Source: Bacillota bacterium (GTDB taxonomy: Bacteria; Bacillota; Clostridia; Oscillospirales; Oscillospiraceae). From it: 5,492 bases of DNA. The position numbers were made by a program, and so were the translations under genes. The notes beneath the pieces are model-generated. The model saw only the letters and a program-made list of their open reading frames with translations, did not search any database and had not been told where the DNA came from. Position 1 is the stretch's first letter. Every line of letters starts with the position of its first letter. Positions 1 to 5,086 of the stretch are shown piece after piece. The stretch is taken from positions 1-5,492 of the forward strand of contig JAEWML010000025.1 of NCBI GenBank assembly GCA_023393155.1, given 5' to 3'.

Positions 1-20
1 ACCAACTGCGCTACACCCGG
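1..20 (-). tRNA. tRNA, 5' end only (isotype undetermined)
   Basis: Read on the minus strand, the window edge begins a tRNA: a 7-nt acceptor arm CCGGGTG (20-14), the conserved T8-A9 (13-12), a GCGC D-stem strand (11-8), then A14 and a GTTGGT D-loop. The anticodon, T arm and 3' end lie outside the window. The acceptor and GCGC D-stem resemble many bacterial tRNA-Pro genes, but this is only a weak guess. A perfect housekeeping promoter lies about 65 nt upstream on the same strand, which supports a real, expressed tRNA or tRNA cluster. Confidence 0.8.
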
Positions 21-86
21 ATATTTGATTTTCAGCACACCCCAAGCTACCACGCACAGCCGCGGCAGCCTACTGCAACAGATTGT

Positions 87-115
87 ATTATAGGAAAAAT
101 CCATCCCTTTGTCAA
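87..115 (-). promoter_or_regulatory. Consensus sigma-A promoter for the tRNA
   Basis: On the minus strand, TTGACA (115-110) is followed by a 17-bp spacer and TATAAT (92-87). Both hexamers match the consensus exactly and the spacing is ideal. Transcription would start near 80 and run into the tRNA after a leader of about 60 nt, as expected for a strongly expressed stable RNA. The -35 box sits in a small inverted repeat (CCCTT 105-109 / AAGGG 114-118), probably by chance. Confidence 0.88.
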
Positions 116-125
116 GGGAAATTGT

Positions 126-154
126 TCATACTCTTCCCCAAATATGCATAGAGT
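126..154 (+). promoter_or_regulatory. Putative sigma-E (mother-cell sporulation) promoter
   Basis: TCATACT (126-132), a 14-bp gap and CATAGAGT (147-154) match the Bacillus sigma-E pattern KMATATT-N14-CATACAHT at 6 of 7 and 6 of 8 positions with exact spacing. The -10 also fits the related sigma-K form CATAnnnTA. Transcription would start near 161, just before the ribosome binding site of the M23 gene. Expression under sigma-E is what is known for the Bacillus spoIVF operon, so promoter type and gene content agree. The assignment rests on motif reading; there is no sigma-A-like alternative in the gap. Confidence 0.62.
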
Positions 155-166
155 AAGAAAAATGCG

Positions 167-174
167 AGGGGAGG
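167..174 (+). promoter_or_regulatory. Ribosome binding site that sets the M23 gene start
   Basis: AGGGGAGG lies 8 nt before the ATG at 183. Two in-frame ATGs further upstream (144 and 162) have no such site. ATG 144 also lies inside the proposed sigma-E promoter and ATG 162 at its expected transcript start. The start at 183 is therefore preferred. Confidence 0.75.
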
Positions 175-182
175 CGGGACGG

Positions 183-1244
183 ATGACGTCGCGACAGTCC
201 GGACAGAAGATCAATCAACTCTACGGTAATCGGACAGGGTATCGCACAAAGCGGCGGAAGACTTCACAGCCGTTATCCGCAGCGGAAAAGCGACGTCTGG
301 TCCAGTTTTTGGTTTGCGGTACGGTATTTGTGCTGCTGGTGGCGGTGAAGCTGCTGCTGCCTGACCGCAGCCAGTGGCTCAGCCGCCATGTGGGCGGCGC
401 TCTTTCGCGCAGCGTGGATGTGACGGAGGTATTTTCCGCCGTGGGCCGGGTATTCTCCGGCAATGCGTCCGAGGGCTGGGAAGACCTGTATCAGTCCGTC
501 TTCCGCCCGGAGGACGACGATGCGATTCCCACCGGCGCGCCCGGAACTCAGACGGACAAAGCGGTGGAAGACGACCCGGCAACCAGCGTGGCAGTTTCGG
601 CAGCGGGAGCTTCCCTGATTCACAGCCGCCTTTCCGCCAGCAACGGCTGGCTCACCGCCCCGCCCATGGAAAAAACACCGGAGGCCAGCCCTGTGGCGGA
701 GAATCCGCCTGCGGCTTCTTCTCCCGGCGAAACGGCGGCAAAGGCGGACGCCAATCCGCAGCAGACCATAGCCGGCACCCAGCGCCTTTCCTATGTACTA
801 TATTCCAATCAAACGCTGCCCGACAACGTAAGTCTGGAGCAAAAGGTGCTGGGCTTTGATTACTGCACACCTGTGATGGGAACTCTGTCGTCGGATTTCG
901 GTTATCGGGAGCACCCCATCGAGGGGGACGAAAAGTTCCACTACGGCCTGGACATCGCTGCGGATGAGGGCACGCCCATCTCCGCCTTTGCCGACGGAAC
1001 GGTGACGGCAGTGGGTGAAAGCAGCAGCTACGGCAAATACGCCATCGTTTCCCACGACGGCGGCTTTTCCACGCTGTACGCCCATTGCAGCCGTATTTAC
1101 GCCTCCTCCGGCGCGCAGGTGAAGGAAGGGGATAAAATTGCGGCGGTAGGCCAGACCGGAGAAGCCACTGGCCCCCATCTGCATTTTGAGCTTCACTCCG
1201 GAACCACCTATCTGGACCCCATCTATTATGTTTCGCTGCCCTAG
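183..1244 (+). CDS. Membrane-anchored M23 (LytM) peptidase, SpoIVFA/SpoIIQ-like
   Basis: The protein is 353 residues from the ATG at 183. A basic N-terminus (1-38, several Arg/Lys) precedes one membrane span (about 39-60). A low-complexity linker rich in Ala, Pro, Glu and Ser follows (about 110-215), then a C-terminal LytM domain (about 230-353). The domain has the GYREHP signature (H244 last but one), H253-x3-D257, H301 and H332-L-H334. By comparison with lysostaphin and LytM, the zinc ligands would be H253, D257 and H334, with H301 and H332 catalytic, so the site looks complete. The protein should be inserted with the LytM domain outside the cytoplasm, or in the intermembrane space of the forespore. 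The next gene is SpoIVFB-like and overlaps by 17 nt, pointing to the SpoIVFA role of holding and regulating that protease. B. subtilis SpoIVFA is shorter (264 aa) and degenerate in this domain, so this one may also cut peptidoglycan, as some clostridial SpoIIQ proteins are thought to. The family is certain; the sporulation role is inferred from context and promoter. Confidence 0.88.
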   Translation: MTSRQSGQKINQLYGNRTGYRTKRRKTSQPLSAAEKRRLVQFLVCGTVFVLLVAVKLLLPDRSQWLSRHVGGALSRSVDVTEVFSAVGRVFSGNASEGWEDLYQSVFRPEDDDAIPTGAPGTQTDKAVEDDPATSVAVSAAGASLIHSRLSASNGWLTAPPMEKTPEASPVAENPPAASSPGETAAKADANPQQTIAGTQRLSYVLYSNQTLPDNVSLEQKVLGFDYCTPVMGTLSSDFGYREHPIEGDEKFHYGLDIAADEGTPISAFADGTVTAVGESSSYGKYAIVSHDGGFSTLYAHCSRIYASSGAQVKEGDKIAAVGQTGEATGPHLHFELHSGTTYLDPIYYVSLP

Positions 1245-1827
1245 CAGCCCGGTGCGCGTCTCCGGCGGCTTTCTGCTGCTTACGGCGTGGTTTGCCCTGG
1301 AGAGCGGACTAAAGCCCCTGTTGTTGATTTTATTTGCGGCGACAATGCATGAATTGGGACATTTTTTTGTTTTGCGCCTTTGGGGCGCGCCTGTGGGCCG
1401 CGTGCGCATCGGGCTGCTGGGCGCGATGATGGAGGCGGATCGCAGCGGACTTAGCTACGGAAAGGAACTGTCCTCCCTGCTGGCGGGTCCTTTTGTAAAT
1501 CTCCTGTGCGCCGCCGCGCTGATTTCTCTTGCCGCCCGGCGTCCGGAGCTTTACGCCGCCGCGGGCGCCCATCTGGCTCTGGGCGCTTTTAACCTTTTGC
1601 CTATCCGCCCGCTGGACGGCGGGCAGGCGCTGGAGCTTTTAATCGCCTGGCGCTTCGGCCCGACGGTGGGAGAACTGACGGCACGGATCGCGGGGGTTTT
1701 ATGCGCGGCACTTTTGCTTTGCGGACTTGTGTGGCTGATGCGGGAAAGCCGGGGCAACCTCTGGCTGGCCCCTCCCGCTGCGGGGCTGCTGGCGGCGGCG
1801 ATACGGGAGCTGCGGGGCGGAAAATAA
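1228..1827 (+). CDS. spoIVFB: M50 intramembrane metalloprotease, SpoIVFB-like, without CBS domain
   Basis: From ATG 1228 this is a 199-residue, very hydrophobic protein with about six membrane segments. It carries the site-2 protease zinc motif H41-E42-L-G-H45, the conserved AGPFVN segment (86-91), and the second motif N122-L-L-P125-I-R-P128-L-D130-G-G, whose Asp is the third zinc ligand. B. subtilis SpoIVFB has the same layout (H43-E44-xx-H47, D137). It cleaves pro-sigma-K in the outer forespore membrane, and the same role is inferred here. The Bacillus enzyme is about 288 aa with a cytosolic ATP-binding CBS domain at its C-terminus. This one ends right after the last membrane segment with a short basic tail, so it lacks that domain. 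The start overlaps the M23 gene by 17 nt and has no clear ribosome binding site, suggesting translational coupling. An in-frame ATG at 1186 would add 14 atypical residues and is less likely. A terminator hairpin overlaps the stop codon. Confidence 0.85.
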   Translation: MFRCPSSPVRVSGGFLLLTAWFALESGLKPLLLILFAATMHELGHFFVLRLWGAPVGRVRIGLLGAMMEADRSGLSYGKELSSLLAGPFVNLLCAAALISLAARRPELYAAAGAHLALGAFNLLPIRPLDGGQALELLIAWRFGPTVGELTARIAGVLCAALLLCGLVWLMRESRGNLWLAPPAAGLLAAAIRELRGGK

Positions 1828-1846
1828 CCGCCCCGCAGACGTTTTT
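1810..1846 (+). terminator. Intrinsic terminator nested in the end of the M50 gene
   Basis: A perfect 11-bp GC-rich stem pairs 1810-1820 with 1828-1838. The 7-nt loop (1821-1827) contains the TAA stop codon (1825-1827). A run of five T follows at 1842-1846 after a 3-nt gap. The left arm encodes the last residues of the protease. On the minus strand no T-run follows, so it acts on the plus strand only. It separates the sporulation pair from greA-lysS. Confidence 0.82.
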
Positions 1847-1872
1847 CAAACCGGGGTTCCCGGCAGAAGCGC

Positions 1873-1901
1873 TTGACATTGTGGTTGGAAAAATCTATAA
1901 T
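1873..1901 (+). promoter_or_regulatory. Consensus sigma-A promoter of greA-lysS
   Basis: TTGACA (1873-1878), a 17-bp spacer and TATAAT (1896-1901) match the housekeeping consensus exactly. The expected transcript start is near 1908, giving a leader of about 70 nt before greA. The promoter lies directly after the terminator of the preceding gene, so greA-lysS is an independent operon. Confidence 0.9.
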
Positions 1902-1929
1902 GTTGTGTCATGACTAAGCTGGAGTTTTT

Positions 1930-1983
1930 ATGGACACCCATAAGGAAAATATAGAGGACGCAGAAAGGACTTATGAGCGATGA
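1930..1983 (+). CDS. Possible 17-codon leader ORF overlapping the greA start
   Basis: The ORF reads MDTHKENIEDAERTYER and stops at TGA 1981-1983, sharing the bases ATGA (1980-1983) with the greA start codon. A GGAG (1921-1924) sits 5 nt before its ATG, and the predicted transcript start is only about 22 nt upstream, so ribosomes could load here. The stop-start overlap would allow translational coupling to greA, whose own AAGGA (1965-1969) is 10 nt from its start, slightly far. The peptide is hydrophilic and charged, with no known motif and no run of one amino acid that would suggest attenuation. It may be chance: an ORF this short has no statistical weight without conservation. Confidence 0.35.
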   Translation: MDTHKENIEDAERTYER

Positions 1984-2456
1984 GCAACGAATACAGAATG
2001 AGCCAAGCCCGCCTGGACGAGCTGCAAACCGAGCTGAATTTTTTGAAAACCACTCGCAGCGACGAGGTTGCGGAGCAGATTAAAATTGCCCGGGGCTTTG
2101 GCGATCTCAGCGAGAACAGCGAATACGACGAAGCGAAAAACGAGCAGGGTAAGCTGTACTCCCGCATCGCGGAGCTGGAGGAGATTTTGCAGCACGCCGT
2201 GGTGGTGGACGAAAACGCGGCGGACAACGACGCCGTGACCATCGGCTGCAAGGTGACCGTGGCAGACGAACACGGAAACATCCTGCCGGTGGCCTATAAA
2301 ATCGTAGGCTCTCAGGAGTCGGACCCTATGAATGGGATCATTTCGGAGGAGTCCCCCTTCGGCAAGGCCCTGATGGGCAAGAAGGAAGGGCAGACCGTCA
2401 CCGTGGACGCGCCCAGCGGGAGCCTATCTTACACGGTGAAGAAAATCGAGCGGTAA
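1980..2456 (+). CDS. greA: Transcription elongation factor GreA
   Basis: This is a full-length GreA of 158 residues. It enters the RNA polymerase secondary channel and stimulates cleavage of backtracked transcripts. The N-terminal part (about 1-77) is the antiparallel coiled coil. Its tip carries G41-D42-L-S-E45-N-S-E-Y-D-E-A, where D42 and E45 correspond to the acidic pair that positions the catalytic magnesium. The C-terminal FKBP-like domain (about 83-158) has the family signature ISEESPFGKALMGKKEGQ. A TGA at 1974-1976 in the same frame rules out a longer start, so ATG 1980 is the first possible one, with AAGGA 10 nt upstream. It is the first main gene after the consensus promoter, and lysS follows 10 nt downstream. 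greA next to lysS is a common arrangement in Firmicutes. Confidence 0.97.
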   Translation: MSNEYRMSQARLDELQTELNFLKTTRSDEVAEQIKIARGFGDLSENSEYDEAKNEQGKLYSRIAELEEILQHAVVVDENAADNDAVTIGCKVTVADEHGNILPVAYKIVGSQESDPMNGIISEESPFGKALMGKKEGQTVTVDAPSGSLSYTVKKIER

Positions 2457-2466
2457 GGAGATAACT

Positions 2467-3966
2467 ATGGCTGAACAGAAGACAACCCCCCAGCCCGAGC
2501 AGGATCTGGGCGAACAGACCAGAATCCGCCGGGAGAAGCTGGCGGCCCTTCAGGCTGCGGGCGAGGACCCCTTCCGGCAGACCCGGTTCGACTGGAACGC
2601 CACCAGCGAGCAGATTAAAGCCAATTTTGACGCCATGGAGGGCCAATCCGTGAAAGTCGCGGGCCGTCTCATGAGCAAGCGGGGCATGGGCAAGGTCAGC
2701 TTCTGCGACTTGCAGGACCGGGACGGCCGCATCCAGCTCTACGCCCGGCAGGACGAGATGGACGAGGAAGTTTACCGGACGTTTAAAAAATACGACATCG
2801 GCGACATCGTGGGCGTGGACGGCGAGGTGTTCCGCACCCAGCGGGGCGAGATGAGCGTCCGGGTCAAGGACATTGTGCTTTTGTCAAAGGCGCTGCTGCC
2901 CTTGCCGGAGAAGTTCCACGGGCTGACGGATAAGGAGCTGCGCTACCGCCAGCGGTATGTGGACCTGATTGTGAACCCCGAGGTGAAGCGCGCCTTCCTT
3001 CTGCGCTCCAAATTCATTCAGCACCTGCGCCGGTATCTGGATGATCTGGGCTATATCGAGGTGGAGACGCCCGTTTTGAACACCATCTCGGGCGGCGCGT
3101 CCGCCCGCCCCTTCATCACCCACCACAACACGCTGGATTTGGACATGTACATGCGCATTGCCACAGAGCTGCCCTTAAAGCGGCTGATTGTGGGCGGAAT
3201 GGACCGGGTGTACGAAATCGGCCGCATTTTTCGCAACGAGGGCATGGATCCCAAGCACAACCCGGAGTTTACCACCGTGGAGCTGTATCAGGCGTTTACG
3301 GACTTCCACGGGATGATGGACGTGGCCGAGGGGCTGGTTTCCTCCGCCGCCAAGGAGCTTTTGGGCTCCTATGAAACGGAGTGGATGGGCGAGAAAATCG
3401 ACCTGACCCCCGGCTGGCCCCGCCTGACCATGGTGGATGCAGTAAAGCAGTATGCCGGCGTGGACTTTGGGGCCATCACCGACGACGCGGAGGCCGTGGC
3501 CGCCGCAAAATCCATCGGCGTGGAGCTGGCGGACAGCGCCGAGAAAACCTGGGGCAACGCGCTGTACCAGTGCTTTGATCAGAAGGTGGAGGAGCATCTC
3601 ATTCAGCCCACCTTTATCACCATGTACCCCGTGGAGGTTTCTCCCCTCACCAAGCGCAGCCCTCAGGACCCCCGGCTCACAGAGCGGTTCGAGTTTTTCA
3701 TCTGCCGCAGTGAGATGGGCAACGCCTATTCCGAGCTGAACGACCCCATTGACCAGCGCACGCGCTTTGAAAAGCAGGCGGAGCTGCGGGAGCGGGGCGA
3801 CGACGAGGCGGAGATGCTGGACGAGGATTTCCTCACCGCCATGGAATACGGCATGCCCCCCACCGGCGGCATGGGCATCGGCATCGACCGTGTGACCATG
3901 CTTCTGACCGGAGCGGACACCATCCGGGATGTGATTCTCTTCCCCACCATGAAACCCATCGACTGA
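2467..3966 (+). CDS. lysS: Lysyl-tRNA synthetase, class II
   Basis: The 499-residue protein has the usual length of bacterial LysRS, which charges tRNA-Lys with lysine in the cytoplasm. An N-terminal helix (about 12-60) leads into the anticodon-binding OB fold (about 62-150; VKVAGRLMSKRGMGKVSF and following). The class II catalytic core follows: motif 1 around residues 175-205 (RSKFIQHLRRYLDDLGYIEV, then ETPVL), motif 2 with F255-R256-N-E-G259 and the downstream HNPEFTTVELYQAF, and motif 3 GGMGIGIDRVTMLLT (467-481) with the ATP-binding R475. ERFEFFICRSEMGNAYSELN lies before motif 3 as expected for LysRS. No key residue is missing. The ribosome binding site AAGGAG (2455-2460) overlaps the greA stop codon and lies 6 nt before the ATG, so the two genes are tightly linked in one operon. 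The transcript probably ends at the hairpin at 4075-4114. Confidence 0.98.
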   Translation: MAEQKTTPQPEQDLGEQTRIRREKLAALQAAGEDPFRQTRFDWNATSEQIKANFDAMEGQSVKVAGRLMSKRGMGKVSFCDLQDRDGRIQLYARQDEMDEEVYRTFKKYDIGDIVGVDGEVFRTQRGEMSVRVKDIVLLSKALLPLPEKFHGLTDKELRYRQRYVDLIVNPEVKRAFLLRSKFIQHLRRYLDDLGYIEVETPVLNTISGGASARPFITHHNTLDLDMYMRIATELPLKRLIVGGMDRVYEIGRIFRNEGMDPKHNPEFTTVELYQAFTDFHGMMDVAEGLVSSAAKELLGSYETEWMGEKIDLTPGWPRLTMVDAVKQYAGVDFGAITDDAEAVAAAKSIGVELADSAEKTWGNALYQCFDQKVEEHLIQPTFITMYPVEVSPLTKRSPQDPRLTERFEFFICRSEMGNAYSELNDPIDQRTRFEKQAELRERGDDEAEMLDEDFLTAMEYGMPPTGGMGIGIDRVTMLLTGADTIRDVILFPTMKPID

Positions 3967-4074
3967 TACGATCATTGCGGCACAATAAATTTGTGGCTTT
4001 TTGAGTAGAAATAAAGGCTTTTTACACCACGTTTACACCTTTTAACTCAATCAGCCTGCAACTATCACACTTTG
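3967..4074. other. AT-rich spacer with short direct repeats after lysS
   Basis: This stretch is about 37% GC by my count, well below the surrounding genes. It has two short direct repeats: GGCTTTTT at 3995-4002 and 4016-4023, and TTTACACC at 4021-4028 and 4032-4039 (3 nt apart). No ORF, promoter or RNA gene is convincing. It would be the untranslated 3' part of the greA-lysS transcript. The composition shift could mark an old integration site, but there is no integrase or target duplication in view. Confidence 0.4.
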
Positions 4075-4114
4075 AAAGGGCGCCTTTGCGTTAGCAAGGC
4101 GCCCTTTTCTTTTT
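4075..4114 (+). terminator. Intrinsic terminator of greA-lysS
   Basis: A perfect 12-bp stem pairs 4075-4086 with 4096-4107, with a GGGCGCC core and a 9-nt loop (4087-4095). It is followed by T-rich sequence: the last T's of the stem, a C, then TTTTT at 4110-4114. The stem, loop and T-run on the plus strand are typical of a strong Rho-independent terminator. It lies about 110 nt after the lysS stop codon, with no gene between. Confidence 0.9.
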
Positions 4115-4187
4115 GCTTTCTTTCCGCACTCTTTTCGGTTCCCTTTCCGCGCTCTCTCCCTCTTGCCTTCCGTCTTCTTTGTTTCTT
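4102..4187. other. Pyrimidine tract, nearly free of adenine
   Basis: Over these 86 nt the plus strand has one A (4128) and about nine G; the rest is C and T, in irregular CTTT/CTCC runs. It starts in the right arm of the lysS terminator. On the minus strand it is a purine tract that stays open as a Lys/Arg/Glu-rich reading frame (from a possible ATG near 4197). That frame reads into the terminator hairpin and looks like composition rather than a gene. Confidence 0.6.
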
Positions 4188-4254
4188 AGAAAGCGTCATA
4201 TTCGGATTTAGTCCCCTGCCGCAGGTTTTGGAAGCGCTCCCCTCCGCAAACGGC

Positions 4255-4285
4255 AAGCTGGCCGCCAAAAACTGGCGGCCAGCTT
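4255..4285. repeat. Perfect 13-bp inverted repeat (hairpin)
   Basis: Positions 4255-4267 pair perfectly with 4273-4285 around the 5-nt loop AAAAC, with a GGCCGCC core. On the plus strand it is followed by a loose T-rich stretch (TTGTCTGTTTTC), but no plus-strand gene precedes it after the lysS terminator. On the minus strand it could end the kinase transcript about 130 nt after its stop, although no T-run follows. It could be a second terminator or part of a dispersed intergenic repeat. Confidence 0.6.
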
Positions 4286-4413
4286 TGTCTGTTTTCTCCA
4301 ACGCTATGGGGGGCAACTGTGCGCGGGCGGCTCCTCTCTCCTCCCGGCGCTCCGACAGGAGCCGGAGCGCTGCGGCGCAAGTCGGATAACCACGAACGCT
4401 CCGCTCTGGCAGT
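4286..4413. other. Non-coding gap with one further inverted repeat
   Basis: Between the 13-bp hairpin and the kinase stop codon I find no convincing gene. GCGCTCCG (4347-4354) pairs with CGGAGCGC (4363-4370) around an 8-nt loop. Neither side has a T-run, so it is not a standard terminator. With the features from 4075 onwards it forms a gene-free stretch of about 340 bp with three inverted repeats. Confidence 0.45.
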
Positions 4414-4998
4414 CTATTTCTCGCCGTGGGTTTCAAACCGCAAGTCGCAGCAGTCCATAACTCCGCAGACCGCAAAATACCGCTCCTCCAGCGGAATCCA
4501 CCGCTCCCGGAACTGAATGGCCGCTTCCGGGCCGTTGCGCCGCCGGATGCGGCGAAGCTGCTCTTCCTTCTCCACCGTCAAAAACACCTTCAGGTCGTAG
4601 TATTCCCGCAGGGACGGGTGGCAGGCATAGGCCCCTTCAATCACCGTAACCGGCCCGGGAACTACCTGAACGGCCTCTTTAAGCGCTTGCAGTTTGCAAT
4701 CATAGGGACGGTAGGAAACCTCTTCCTCCCGGCTGAGGGGCAGCAACACCTCCTGCAAAACCCGCTCGCGGTCCACGTTGCCGCCCGGCGTGTTCAGCCG
4801 CTCCTCCGTGCGCTGCTCGGGCCGCAGGAAAAAGTGGTCCATGTGAACCACACCGCAGCCGCACAGCTCCCGCAGTTCCTCCGCCAGCGTGGTCTTCCCC
4901 GCCGCGCACCGGCCGTCAATCGCCACCAGAACGGGCCTCTTTCGCTGAAGAAGCCGCCGGATTTCCAATTCTATCTGCTCTGCCGCGGCAAGATTCAT
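4414..4998 (-). CDS. Uridine-kinase-like P-loop kinase
   Basis: The protein is 194 residues. It has a Walker A loop G29-R-C-A-A-G-K35-T36 after a beta strand (VLVAID), so it should bind ATP and transfer a phosphate. Further marks of the uridine kinase/phosphoribulokinase group are HMDHFF (52-57), with an Asp at the usual base/substrate position, the R-T-E-E-R-L-N-T-P-G-G-N-V-D stretch (63-76), YRPYDC (96-101), VIEGAY (119-124) and an Arg-rich lid (RRIRRRNG, 149-156). It is slightly shorter than typical Udk (about 210 aa), and its Walker A carries Cys-Ala-Ala in place of the usual Ser/Gly residues, so the substrate may not be uridine. TAGGAGG (5010-5004) lies 5 nt before the ATG, a strong site that fixes the start. 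A protein of unknown function ends 88 nt upstream on the same strand, and the two may share a transcript. Family certain, substrate unknown. Confidence 0.88.
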   Translation of the reverse strand: MNLAAAEQIELEIRRLLQRKRPVLVAIDGRCAAGKTTLAEELRELCGCGVVHMDHFFLRPEQRTEERLNTPGGNVDRERVLQEVLLPLSREEEVSYRPYDCKLQALKEAVQVVPGPVTVIEGAYACHPSLREYYDLKVFLTVEKEEQLRRIRRRNGPEAAIQFRERWIPLEERYFAVCGVMDCCDLRFETHGEK

Positions 4999-5003
4999 GT
5001 CAG

Positions 5004-5010
5004 CCTCCTA
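5004..5010 (-). promoter_or_regulatory. Strong ribosome binding site of the kinase gene
   Basis: On the minus strand, TAGGAGG lies 5 nt before the ATG at 4998. It is close to the full anti-16S complement and settles the kinase start. Confidence 0.85.
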
Positions 5011-5086
5011 TTGTGTGGTTGCGTCTGCTTCCCGCTCCGGTCCGGCGCGGTGCAAAGCCTCCGGTTTGCTTTCGCGTTTTTCTCGT

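Noticed and set aside
144..182. Longer M23 protein starting at ATG 144 or ATG 162
   Set aside because: No ribosome binding site precedes them, and ATG 144 lies inside the proposed sigma-E promoter. The AGGGGAGG at 167-174 points to 183.
1186..1227. Upstream start of the M50 protein at ATG 1186
   Set aside because: It would add 14 residues unlike the family and extend the overlap with the M23 gene, with no ribosome binding site. ATG 1228 places the HExxH motif where SpoIVFB has it.
1851..1863. Small hairpin CCGGG-GTT-CCCGG between the terminator and the greA promoter
   Set aside because: It has only 5 bp with a 3-nt loop and no T-run, so chance is likely in GC-rich sequence.
3175..3975. Minus-strand 266-codon ORF inside lysS
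   Set aside because: It is fully antisense to the catalytic core of lysS, a typical shadow frame in a high-GC gene.
4072..4389. Plus-strand ORF of 105 codons after lysS
   Set aside because: It starts inside the terminator hairpin, runs through the pyrimidine tract and both inverted repeats, has no ribosome binding site and shows no recognisable family.
4065..4475. Minus-strand Lys/Arg-rich ORF overlapping the kinase end
   Set aside because: The basic stretch follows from the purine-biased strand and the last codons are the lysS terminator. It overlaps the kinase gene in another frame and has no good start site.
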